The notes under the pieces were generated by a model. It was not told where the DNA came from, searched no databases, and worked only from the letters and a program-made list of their open reading frames with translations. This document shows, one piece after another, positions 24,732-31,827 of a stretch of 31,951 bases of DNA; position 1 is the first letter of the stretch; every line of letters starts with the position of its first letter. Location: positions 1 through 31,951 of the forward strand of contig JAUCBJ010002217.1 in the NCBI GenBank assembly GCA_032718475.1, written 5' to 3'. The stretch comes from Nemertoderma westbladi (taxonomy: Eukaryota > Xenacoelomorpha > Nemertodermatida > Nemertodermatidae). A program made the position numbers and the translations under genes.

Positions 24732-25230
24732 ATAAAATTTTCCATGTGAAACGGCCAACAGGGATGATAATAGGAACCCAATACCTCGAATTTAAAATTT
24801 AAAAAATCTACATTAATTGGAAATAAATAATTAGCACAGCACAAGATCAAAGGCACAGTTACAATCAATGGCATGGCAATTAAAATGGTAAACAATGTGT
24901 TACTGTAAATCTATTTGAAATGAAAGGTTAAATTCTAACAAACTAGTAACTACATTGATTCATTAATCCTAAACTCAAAAGGGCATCACACTTTAACTCC
25001 CTCCAGCTTCATTAATCTCACAAGTTAACGCCGATTGCAAATCCCACTGTGTTTTTTTTAGTAAATTAACACCCACTCCCGGTGTATTTAACGAAAGTTA
25101 AATAAAATGACACACAATCAGCATTTTTAAAAGCTAAAAGTGTGGAAGCAATATAATTGAATAGGTTGTTACCTTAAAAAAATTAAGCGATTTGTGCCGT
25201 CTTACTATACACAAACACAGGGTGGTACTA
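24732..25230 (-). other. Probable 3' UTR and downstream region of the PI3K gene
   Basis: This AT-rich stretch lies immediately after the PI3K stop codon. No other gene or repeat is evident in it. Its role as 3' UTR is inferred from position only. Confidence 0.4.
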
Positions 25231-26874
25231 CTACATGATAGCTTCATGGGCCTTGGGTTTAGGTGGCCCTAAATGGAACCACTGTGCTTCCCCCTTATCT
25301 GTGTCTACTTCATCGAAACGAATATATACCGCACCGAGAAAGGAATTCTCCTTGAGAACGTCGTAACTATGGACGCTGACTCTAAGCCCTCGGTTCCCGA
25401 CATCGGACGATGATATTTCGTAAAGAAACTGCTCGTTGTACGTCGGATTGGCGCTGCGTTTAACAACTTTAGTCTTCCGTTTGTCCGTCAGTCCAGGGAG
25501 GAGGTATAGTTTAACATACGGGTCCGGGGGATTTCCGTCTAAGAAGGAGAGAGCCTTGCAGTGATGCACCATGATGGTTAGAGATCGTCCGCGGTGAAGG
25601 ATCGATAGTTTAACGTCGCCGGAGATGCGACCAGTCAAGGGGACCCGGCTAAGCGGGGATCCGGACCGCGGTCGGCGTTCCATCTGGTTCTCCTTCACGT
25701 CGACGGGCCACACGTGGAACCACGTGTAGACCACGTTGCTACGGGAGATATCCTGCGCTGCGGACAGTATCTCCTGTAGGTACATGTTGAGATCGGGGAT
25801 TTTCGATTGAACGACGAGTTTGCTGGAGGTTCGAGAGACCGCGGGCCGGGACGGGAACAACGGCAAGGCAGCGTGCGGGAAGAACGTCGACAAACTCTGG
25901 TGGAAGTCACGGAAATCGGAAAACTTACGGAATATAAACTGAGGTTTACTAACTCCCGCCCGCGCCAATTTAATAACGTATAAATAACATTTATCAGGTG
26001 AATAACATTTCTTATAGTCAAATACAGTAGCTGAGTGAATGATACCGTCTTGGGAAGCTGTGAACATTCGCGTCGCAAAATGGAACATTTTATCCCAGTT
26101 GGGTGGATTGGAGAACATTTGGGCGACGTTATGAACGAAGAAGTTAAACTGCACGGATCGGCAGTTCAAACTGGTCTTTATCAACCGAGTGAACTGGCTG
26201 GTGGCTTCGTCGTCGGTGAATCGGAGAAGCAACGCGTTAGCGACGTAACGAAGGTCCTCTCGCGTCTGCAACTCCGTTAGTCCGGAGTTCAACATGAGAG
26301 AAAGTAAACCGAGGAGAAGCCTAGAGTTCCTACGGATAATGTTGTAAGCTGAGCAGCAGAGATCGATGAAGTCCTGGAAGCGGGGCGTCTGTTTGGACCC
26401 TCCGTTGATTACGTAGGCCATCTCGGGAGTGAGTATGAACGGGGAGCGATCGCGTTTCACGGAGCCGAACTTCTCCGCGTGGCCCATGAAGCGACCGAAG
26501 TCGATATGGAATAGTTGACCGGTTCGCTTGACCATAATGTTGTCGTTGTGCCGGTCGCCGACACCCAGTATGTAGGTGGCGACGCAGTAGCCCGCGGTGC
26601 TGTGGGTGAAGGCGTCGACGGCCCGGTCGAACTCGCTCGCGGTCGCGTTGTGCGCGAGCAACCAGTCCGCCAGCGGGTGGTCCCGGAAGGAGCCCGTGAG
26701 ACCGCCCCCGTGCTGCGTGTGCACCGCTCGGAGGGTCTCCGCGTCCCGTACCATCTCGACGAGACCCCCGTCGCGCCCCGTCGCTACGCAACCGTACGTT
26801 ATCATATGGAGGTCTAACCCTTCCGACAGCCACAATGAGTTCATTATCTTAAGGAGTTGCACTGTTAATGAATC
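25231..26874 (-). CDS. Pi3K68D: Class II phosphoinositide 3-kinase, terminal coding exon (kinase C-lobe, PX, C2)
   Basis: This exon encodes the last 547 residues of a class II PI3-kinase, a lipid kinase that makes PI3P and PI(3,4)P2 on endosomal and plasma membranes for trafficking and signalling. The reading frame starts at DSLTVQLL directly after a splice acceptor; this is the D of the conserved DLRQD region. In exon numbering, the catalytic loop DRHNDN is at 107-112 and the activation-segment HIDFG at 123-127, followed by KRDR, the class II hallmark; catalytic residues are intact. A PX domain spans about 280-390, with RKFSDF at 316-321 and a proline-rich LPLFPSR at 337-343. A C2 domain spans about 421-537, including NPPDPYVKLY and NPTYNEQF. 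This kinase-PX-C2 tail occurs only in class II enzymes. The exon is GC-richer than its surroundings. The kinase N-lobe, the internal C2 and the Ras-binding part must lie on upstream exons, none recognised to the right. The symbol is by analogy to the single fly gene (vertebrate PIK3C2A/B). Confidence 0.95.
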   Translation of the reverse strand, partial: DSLTVQLLKIMNSLWLSEGLDLHMITYGCVATGRDGGLVEMVRDAETLRAVHTQHGGGLTGSFRDHPLADWLLAHNATASEFDRAVDAFTHSTAGYCVATYILGVGDRHNDNIMVKRTGQLFHIDFGRFMGHAEKFGSVKRDRSPFILTPEMAYVINGGSKQTPRFQDFIDLCCSAYNIIRRNSRLLLGLLSLMLNSGLTELQTREDLRYVANALLLRFTDDEATSQFTRLIKTSLNCRSVQFNFFVHNVAQMFSNPPNWDKMFHFATRMFTASQDGIIHSATVFDYKKCYSPDKCYLYVIKLARAGVSKPQFIFRKFSDFRDFHQSLSTFFPHAALPLFPSRPAVSRTSSKLVVQSKIPDLNMYLQEILSAAQDISRSNVVYTWFHVWPVDVKENQMERRPRSGSPLSRVPLTGRISGDVKLSILHRGRSLTIMVHHCKALSFLDGNPPDPYVKLYLLPGLTDKRKTKVVKRSANPTYNEQFLYEISSSDVGNRGLRVSVHSYDVLKENSFLGAVYIRFDEVDTDKGEAQWFHLGPPKPKAHEAIM

Positions 26875-26891
26875 CTGAGGAAAAATAAATT
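26875..26891 (-). promoter_or_regulatory. 3' splice acceptor of the PI3K terminal exon
   Basis: On the minus strand the intron ends in a pyrimidine stretch, TTTATTTTTCCTCAG, directly before GATTCATTA. The phase agrees with the protein match (Asp first). A possible branch point, CTTAAT, lies about 20 nt upstream of the AG. Confidence 0.9.
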
Positions 26892-26923
26892 AAGGCATTA
26901 AATAAAAGCCGAGTAGCTTAAAT

Positions 26924-27208
26924 TGTGCCTGTCACCTTGGTGTAGTGCTTGCATTGAATTCACATCTCTCCCGAGGTCGTGGGTTCGACCCCATGGGGGT
27001 CAGGGTTACAGGGTAGTTTTCATTTCGGCACGAATGCGTTAAAGGGACTAGCCAGGACGCATATCTGCCTTTCATGACTGCATATTATGAGTACTGTAGT
27101 ATCATCTGGGGAGTATAATTCTGGGGGGACCGCACTGGAAATATGTCGTCAGACTTTGTGCGTAATCCCTGGCCTAACGGCTGAAGAAAACTTTTATACT
27201 TTACTTTG
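26924..27208 (+). mobile_element. tRNA-derived SINE, copy 1 (antisense in the PI3K intron)
   Basis: The head has RNA polymerase III A-box-like TTGGTGTAGTGC (26937-26948) and B-box GGTTCGACCCC (26982-26992). The body includes TTTCGGCACGAATGC, GGGACCGCACTGGAAAT and TTTGTGCGTAATCCCTGGCC, and it ends in a TACTTTACTTT tail. The same body occurs inverted at 30851-31125, which shows it is a dispersed repeat. I could not define a clean target-site duplication. The head begins only about 50 nt from the PI3K splice acceptor. Confidence 0.85.
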
Positions 27209-27604
27209 AAATATATCTCGGGTACGTAGACATTTTATAAGCATATAGTCTCACTATTGGGTCAAAACACAAAAAATTGCAAAAAGTTAAGATTTTATAA
27301 AGTTTTGTACAATTATATTCTGAACTGAAACCAATAGCAATGGTCGTCAAGGTCTTTATCTAATTCTATAAATTTTACTCACTAAAGCAGTAGTTTGTCC
27401 TGATGTCCTCCTGCCTGTGATATTGCCAAATATATGCAATGTTGTCTATGTTTACAAGCAGAGTAATTTTACAAATATTAAGCTTGTTATATTATTATTC
27501 GACTATTATTTATCTACTTGTGAAGTCTAATATTTTCTATGGAAGTGCAAAAAATGGGTTCAATAATTTTGACTTTTAAATTCTTTTATTCTTAAATTGT
27601 TACT
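27209..27604. other. AT-rich stretch, probable PI3K intron
   Basis: No gene, RNA or repeat is recognised. It is placed in the intron only because it lies upstream of the terminal exon on the same strand. Confidence 0.4.
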
Positions 27605-27725
27605 TTATCGCTTTAGACTAAAATCGGGAGAAAAAGTTGCACTTTTTCCCTAGGGAGAAAGTAACCCAAAGAATTGCATTGAATTTTCTTTTTTTCCCGG
27701 CGAAAAAAGTAAAATAATATATTTT
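27605..27725. repeat. Hairpin cluster with the CCCGGCG palindrome module
   Basis: The stretch GGGAGAAAAAGT, TGC, ACTTTTTCCC (27626-27650) forms a hairpin. A second near-palindrome, CTTTTTTTCCCGGCGAAAAAAG, is centred near 27700. The block GCATTGA to GAAAAAAGTAAA recurs at about 31662-31700, so this is part of a dispersed family. Confidence 0.65.
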
Positions 27726-27839
27726 TGTTGGAATTAAAAAAAAATATATATAATAAAAAAATAATAAATAAAAATATAATAATATAATAAAAATAATAAA
27801 AAAAAATAAAATTACGTATTACATGGGGAATAAAGTAGA

Positions 27840-27950
27840 ACATTTTTTTTTCAAGATTCTCTCGACGATTTATTAACCTCGTTGACGCTCGTTAAATAAA
27901 ATGCCTCTAAAATAGTGAAAAAAAGTTCAACTTTTTTTCCCGTGTAATAA
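27840..27950. repeat. Dispersed hairpin module, copy 1
   Basis: The module TTTATTAACCTCG, a short spacer, then CGCTCGTTAAATAAA (about 27869-27900) is itself a near-palindrome. It is followed by a perfect 11-bp-arm hairpin, GAAAAAAAGTT/AACTTTTTTTC, around one C (27917-27939). Related copies are at 28134-28214 and 31717-31775. Confidence 0.65.
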
Positions 27951-28133
27951 ATAATTACATTTTTTAATAGATTATTATTTTAACTCCTTCCATAGAAAAG
28001 GCGTTAAAAATAAAATGAATTATTTCACTCCTTTTACATTATGTTCACTGCAAATTAAGTTATTGAATTCGAACAATGTAATCTGTAATATTTACATCAA
28101 TGTGAATAACGTGGAACATCTTTTTACTATGCT

Positions 28134-28214
28134 CTAGATTCTTTATTAATCTTGCTACGCTCGGTAAATAAAATATCTCGAGTTTAGTGAAAATAATGTT
28201 CTACATTATTTACC
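28134..28214. repeat. Dispersed hairpin module, copy 2
   Basis: Contains TTTATTAATCTTG, GCTCGGTAAATAAAAT, and then a perfect 8-bp-arm hairpin AATAATGT/ACATTATT around TCT (28192-28210). The order of parts is as in copy 1. Confidence 0.6.
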
Positions 28215-28371
28215 ATACAAAAAAAAATAATTATTATACTGTGTTGTATCATAGCCAGCCATTCATCACATTAGTCGCGATGATTTAATATCATTAGTGA
28301 GGATGGGGTGCTAAGACTTAGTCAGCTATAAACAGAAGGGTTATGTGAGTAGGTAAACCGAAAGAAGATAT
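28215..28371. other. Short spacer with a TATA-like motif
   Basis: TATAAA at 28327-28332 lies 40 bp before the ATG of the basic reading frame. No initiator or expression evidence is available, so it is only a candidate core promoter. Confidence 0.2.
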
Positions 28372-28527
28372 ATGGAGAAAAGGAGATATAAGAGGCGAAA
28401 GGGAAGCAAGAGAGGGAACGGGAAGAAGAAGGGAAAGGGGGGTAGATCAAGGAGTCGAAAAGGGAGAAGTCGAGGTAGAAAGGCCAAGGGGAAGAAAGGG
28501 AAGAAATCACGATCGCAGAGACGGTGA
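28372..28527 (+). CDS. Small highly basic protamine-like reading frame (51 aa), speculative
   Basis: An ATG frame of 51 codons lies in a purine-rich tract and ends at TGA 28525-28527. By my count 15 Lys and 14 Arg make up 57% of residues; most of the rest are Gly (10) and Ser (6), with SRSR and RSRGR dipeptide runs and no Cys. Composition and length resemble protamines, small sperm-nuclear basic proteins or an H1-type tail, which would bind DNA. A TATAAA lies 40 bp upstream and an AATAAA 243 bp downstream (28770-28775). Against a real gene, any AG-rich tract encodes Lys/Arg/Gly/Glu in all frames, and the frame just beside it is also open. I do not recognise a specific family. Confidence 0.2.
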   Translation: MEKRRYKRRKGSKRGNGKKKGKGGRSRSRKGRSRGRKAKGKKGKKSRSQRR

Positions 28528-28845
28528 AAGAAATAATAGGGAAAGTCTGCGGTCGAATCTCTGAAGATAAACTCTGCACCCAGCTTTTAGTTTTAGGCAC
28601 AATTCTACTTTGTAATTATTTTAAATTCACCCGTTTCTAATTTTATTTAAATGTTTTTTTATAATATTGCTGTAATTATATACAGCTGAAGAAGCCTGTG
28701 ATGGATGAAATGGCCATCTGGTAAATAACCTCCCTTTTTAATATATCCACGTTGTAAAAGACCTTTCTTAATAAAATTATTACCTTAACCAAGAAACATA
28801 GCCGCCCACATAACTGGGTCAATCTTAAAATACTCCCAATTTTGT
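28528..28845. other. Noncoding stretch, nothing recognised
   Basis: AT-rich DNA after the purine tract. It includes AATAAA at 28770-28775. No gene or repeat is recognised. Confidence 0.45.
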
Positions 28846-28917
28846 TGTCCTTGAGCAGCTGGCGGCTGGCGGCTGGCGGCTGGCGGCTGGCGGCTGGCTG
28901 TCCTTGAGCAGCTGGCG
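28846..28917. repeat. 7-bp microsatellite inside a short duplication
   Basis: About six copies of CTGGCGG lie at 28857-28898. They are bracketed by two copies of TGTCCTTGAGCAGCTGGCG (28846-28864 and 28899-28917). Confidence 0.9.
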
Positions 28918-28984
28918 AATGTAAGTTATTAGCTGGTTTTGTTTCATGTCGGTTTGAGGCAGTACAGATTTGTAAATAGACTGA

Positions 28985-29376
28985 AAAGCAGATTGAATAC
29001 CGGCCGGATTTTGAGAAAAAAATCCGGCACCGGATTTCAATTTTTTTGGCCGGATTTCCATTCCAACGAATTGTTAAAATAATTTACAATTAATATAAAT
29101 TTTCAAAAATAACATCAAAATAAATTTTCTTTCTAATTCACACTAATTAAAACATAAGCAAATACAATGGAATACAATACAATTTTTTTGTTAGTTTGTA
29201 TCATCTTCATCCCATTATATCAAATTAGCAGATATCAAATCGCGTAGGTTATGGTGCAAATGCTTATGGTGATATATAAAAGAATTCGGCTTTGGCCGGA
29301 ATTCCGGCCGGATTTTTTTTTACAAATCCGGTTCCGGCCTGGCCGGTTTGAAAAAGCTCAATCCGGCACATCCCTA
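28985..29376. mobile_element. CCGG-rich foldback element with a hAT-like end
   Basis: Palindromic blocks at both ends include AATCCGG CA CCGGATT (about 29022-29037) and the perfect 16-bp GGCCGGAATTCCGGCC (29294-29309). The right end reads, on the minus strand, TAGGGATGTGCCGGATT (from 29376), which resembles the TAGGG-type termini of hAT elements. The left and right arms are loosely inverted copies around A/T runs. The extreme left terminus is not recognisable, so the element is eroded or truncated. It is noncoding. Confidence 0.5.
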
Positions 29377-29914
29377 GAAAAGGGGTTGGTTATTTACGCA
29401 GTGTTCACCTTTGGGAGAAGCGCTTGCCATGCCTTATAGGTAAAAATTGAAACACCAATATTGATGTTTCACACGTTAAAACGTTACACGTTTTTTCTTT
29501 CGCTTTTTCTTCCCGGTAATACGTAGTGACCAGCAGTGACGTTAGTAGTAATTCACTAACCCAGTAAATACTAGGGAAATAATCAAATAATCTCTGATTT
29601 CAAATTCATGTAATCTCATTAAGATTTGCAGAAAAATTTGAGGGGAGGGAGGGGGGGGGGGGGGAGTGATGATCTCAATATATTACAAGGGGTAGGGTGG
29701 TGGGGGGTGGTTTATGGCAATCGAGTCACTTGGTTATTATATATTAATAAATTAATAAACATCAGTAACGCAAAATCTATAATATACCGAATACCTATAA
29801 TGTAAAAATATATACACACGATTAATTATAAAATAGCACGTAACTCTGTGAGTATCTTGTATTTACAATCAATCAACCTGCTTTCTCTGACAGGCACCAT
29901 AGGAATGTGGCTCT
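29377..29914. other. Noncoding stretch with a near-palindrome and G-rich runs
   Basis: A 22-bp near-palindrome with one mismatched pair lies at 29449-29470 (GAAACACCAATATTG core). A strongly G-rich segment lies at 29642-29711, including a 14-G run (29651-29664). No gene is recognised. Confidence 0.6.
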
Positions 29915-30106
29915 TCATGAATTATGGTATACTTTGTTGCAGAAACTTGGGTTCACACACTTCCATTTTGGTGTGTCTGTAATTGTGATGCCTTTCAACT
30001 TCTTACATTTTCTAACCATCGAAATGAAGTCCAGATGTATTTTATCATCCTCAAATAGTTGTATTTGATATCCAGGATCGTTATTCTCTATCGTGGTACT
30101 AGTTAG
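29915..30106 (-). pseudogene. Coding-like fragment, minus strand, unknown
   Basis: An open stretch of 63 codons ends at TGA (29915-29917). It has no upstream ATG; an in-frame TAG lies at 30107-30109. The translation is varied rather than low-complexity (DPGYQIQLFEDDKIHLDF, then PKWKCVNPSFCNK) and includes three Cys. It could be a terminal exon or a decayed gene piece. I do not recognise a family and see no convincing splice acceptor. Confidence 0.25.
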
Positions 30107-30161
30107 CTAGTGCTCTATGGATTCGGAGATCCCAGCCCAAGTTTCTAGGCCGCTGGGTAAT

Positions 30162-30476
30162 ACGTGAGCTGATAAACGATCAGGATTGTTTCCAAAAGAT
30201 CGACTTGGGAGCATTGATGGTTCTGTTCAGTACAGCCACTTTACTGTGGAGAGGTCCGGATCTAATTATGAGCTAAGGATTAAAAGTTATACCGATTCAC
30301 ATAATATCGATGGAATTACTGTAAATCACCACCCCACTGCCCTGGATAACACGGAGTTTGAGGAACATGGATGGTTGGTTGGGCCGGATGGTGATGGAAC
30401 TCACCCAAATCGATGGGAACCGACGAAAGACAAACTTGAAATGAAACTGAAAACTGTACAGGAACAAACATAGAGA
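30162..30476 (+). pseudogene. Coding-like fragment, plus strand, possible terminal exon
   Basis: The frame is open for about 104 codons from just after a TGA and ends at TAG (30474-30476). It lacks an initiating ATG at the front, so it would be an internal-to-terminal exon or a gene remnant. The translation is well mixed and hydrophilic (VQYSHFTVERSGSNYELRI, then GWLVGPDGDGTHPNRW, ending KLEMKLKTVQEQT). Two AATAAA signals follow at 30645-30650 and 30658-30663, as expected for a 3' exon. The YSHFTV...NYELRI part and the final MKLK are faintly like the fibrinogen C-terminal fold, but the spacing is wrong and I would not assign it. No strong acceptor with a pyrimidine tract fits the frame. Confidence 0.3.
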
Positions 30477-30644
30477 AACAAACTGTACAGTAGCAGTATA
30501 GGTTACTTATTGTGATTGTTTAACAAACCAATATAATATTCAACAAATAATATGAAGCAAAATAATAGAAACGGAATAGTCAGTATAAATTAAGATTCTA
30601 GAATAGACTCTTTCGCAATTACGTTGGAAACACAGTTCTATACC

Positions 30645-30663
30645 AATAAATAACAACAATAAA
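30645..30663 (+). terminator. Pair of AATAAA poly(A) signals
   Basis: AATAAA at 30645-30650 and again at 30658-30663 lie 170-190 nt after the stop codon of the plus-strand fragment. They are plausible cleavage signals for it but could be chance in AT-rich DNA. Confidence 0.3.
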
Positions 30664-30850
30664 AAACAAACATGTCAATGTATATTTCTTGCAGGCATAT
30701 ATATTTCTCACACTAGCCCTTACTTTTTTGAAAATTAGGAGGGTGACCGTTCAGATCACTACATTAAGTGAGATGTTACACTATATATTCCAGGATATGG
30801 TGCTTATATTATTACCACCACTAATAGAATGCCATCCTAAATTAGACGAT

Positions 30851-31125
30851 TAAAGTAAAGTACATTTTCTTCGGCCGCTAGGCCAGGGATTACGCACAAA
30901 GTCTGACGACTTATTTCCAGTGCGGTCCCCCCAGAACTTTACTCCCCAGAGGAAACTCCAGTACTCATTTAGCTACCACTTAAGGATGCAAGGCAGAGAT
31001 GCGCCCTGGCTGGTCCCTTTAAAGCATTCGTGCCGAAACGAAAACTGCCCTGGCCCAAGTGAGGATCGAACCCACGACCTACAGGAGATGGGAATTCAAT
31101 GCGACCACTACACCAAGGTGGAACC
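30851..31125 (-). mobile_element. tRNA-derived SINE, copy 2
   Basis: Reads as the inverted copy of 26924-27208. On the minus strand it has A-box TTGGTGTAGTGG (about 31105-31116), B-box GGGTTCGATCC (31063-31073), the TTTCGGCACGAATGC body and the TACTTTACTTTA tail. It differs from copy 1 at many positions, so the family is not freshly expanded here. A short plus-strand open frame at 30920-31177 lies inside it and is not a gene. Confidence 0.85.
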
Positions 31126-31159
31126 TTCCTTATTTACTTACCTTATTATTTATTATATT

Positions 31160-31440
31160 GATTTGACACCAAAATAAATTATTTAGCACCAAATATATTT
31201 TTTGTAGCGCCAATTTATATCCCTCAATTCCAAAATTCTCTCTCACCAAAAACATAATTCATCCCCCCAAAAAAAACAATTAATTATTCACCCCCCCCCC
31301 CCCCCCCCCCCGCCATAAAAAACAATTCTTGATTCCGGCAAAAATAATTATTCATACGGACCCACAAAACAATTATTCACTCTCACTAAAATAATTACTT
31401 GTCAACTAAACACAATTCTTCCAGCACCAAATATTTTATG
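31160..31440. repeat. Degenerate CCAAAATAATTATTCA array with a C21 run
   Basis: Loose repeats of about 20-30 bp share C-rich plus AAAATAATTATTCA-like segments (for example near 31169, 31289, 31350, 31372 and 31390). A run of 21 C lies at 31291-31311. Confidence 0.5.
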
Positions 31441-31547
31441 GACAATTTATTTATAAAAATTCATTCATTAATATTATTTCCATAAATCAAACAAAATGAT
31501 TAATCATATTATACCGATGGTCCTCGTACCAATAGTCTGCAACTAAG

Positions 31548-31650
31548 AGTCTGTTTATTTTGGTAGAATATTTCATTATTTTGGAGGAATAAGCATTTAT
31601 TTTGGCGAAATATTATGTTTTTATTTTGGGGATATATGTATTTATTTTGG
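31548..31650. repeat. Degenerate TTTATTTTGG array
   Basis: About five copies of TTTATTTTGGnGnAATA lie at 20-24-bp spacing. The core is the complement of the CCAAAATAA core in 31160-31440, so the two arrays face each other across about 110 bp. Confidence 0.6.
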
Positions 31651-31659
31651 GGGAATAGG

Positions 31660-31775
31660 ATTGCATTGATTTTACTTTTTTCCCGGCGAAAAAAGTAAAT
31701 TAAAATATTTTTTTTCAATATTCCCTCGACCGTTTATTAACCTCGCTGTCACTCGGTGGGATAAATATTTCTCCA
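31660..31775. repeat. Dispersed hairpin module, copy 3
   Basis: Contains the CTTTTTTCCCGGCGAAAAAAG palindrome, then CCTCGACCGTTTATTAACC, then CACTCGG. It matches parts of 27605-27725 and 27840-27905, here joined in one block. Confidence 0.6.
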
Positions 31776-31785
31776 TTTGACGCAA

Positions 31786-31827
31786 CACCGCCGCGGCCGC
31801 TATGAGGGAGGTGAATACCGCGGCCGC
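31786..31827. repeat. Twin NotI-type GC motifs
   Basis: ACCGCGGCCGCT-like sequence occurs twice. GCGGCCGC lies at 31793-31800 and 31820-31827, 27 bp apart, in otherwise AT-rich DNA. No gene is seen around them before the window ends. Confidence 0.8.

Noticed and set aside
25695-26878. Other-frame open stretches over the PI3K exon
   Set aside because: They are antisense or shifted shadows of the GC-rich PI3K coding sequence.
26937-26992. Functional tRNA gene
   Set aside because: A and B boxes are present, but the acceptor stem is not evident and the sequence continues into a SINE body repeated at 30851-31125.
27613-27843. 76-codon minus-strand frame rich in Phe/Ile/Tyr
   Set aside because: It is an AT-run artefact within the hairpin repeat region.
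28322-28600. 92-codon minus-strand frame rich in Ser/Phe/Pro
   Set aside because: It is the pyrimidine-strand reading of the purine tract, has low complexity and lies opposite the basic frame.
30920-31177. 85-codon plus-strand frame
   Set aside because: It lies wholly within SINE copy 2 and its flank.
31509-31718. 69-codon minus-strand frame with repeating PQNK/RQNK
   Set aside because: It is the translation of the degenerate TTTATTTTGG array.
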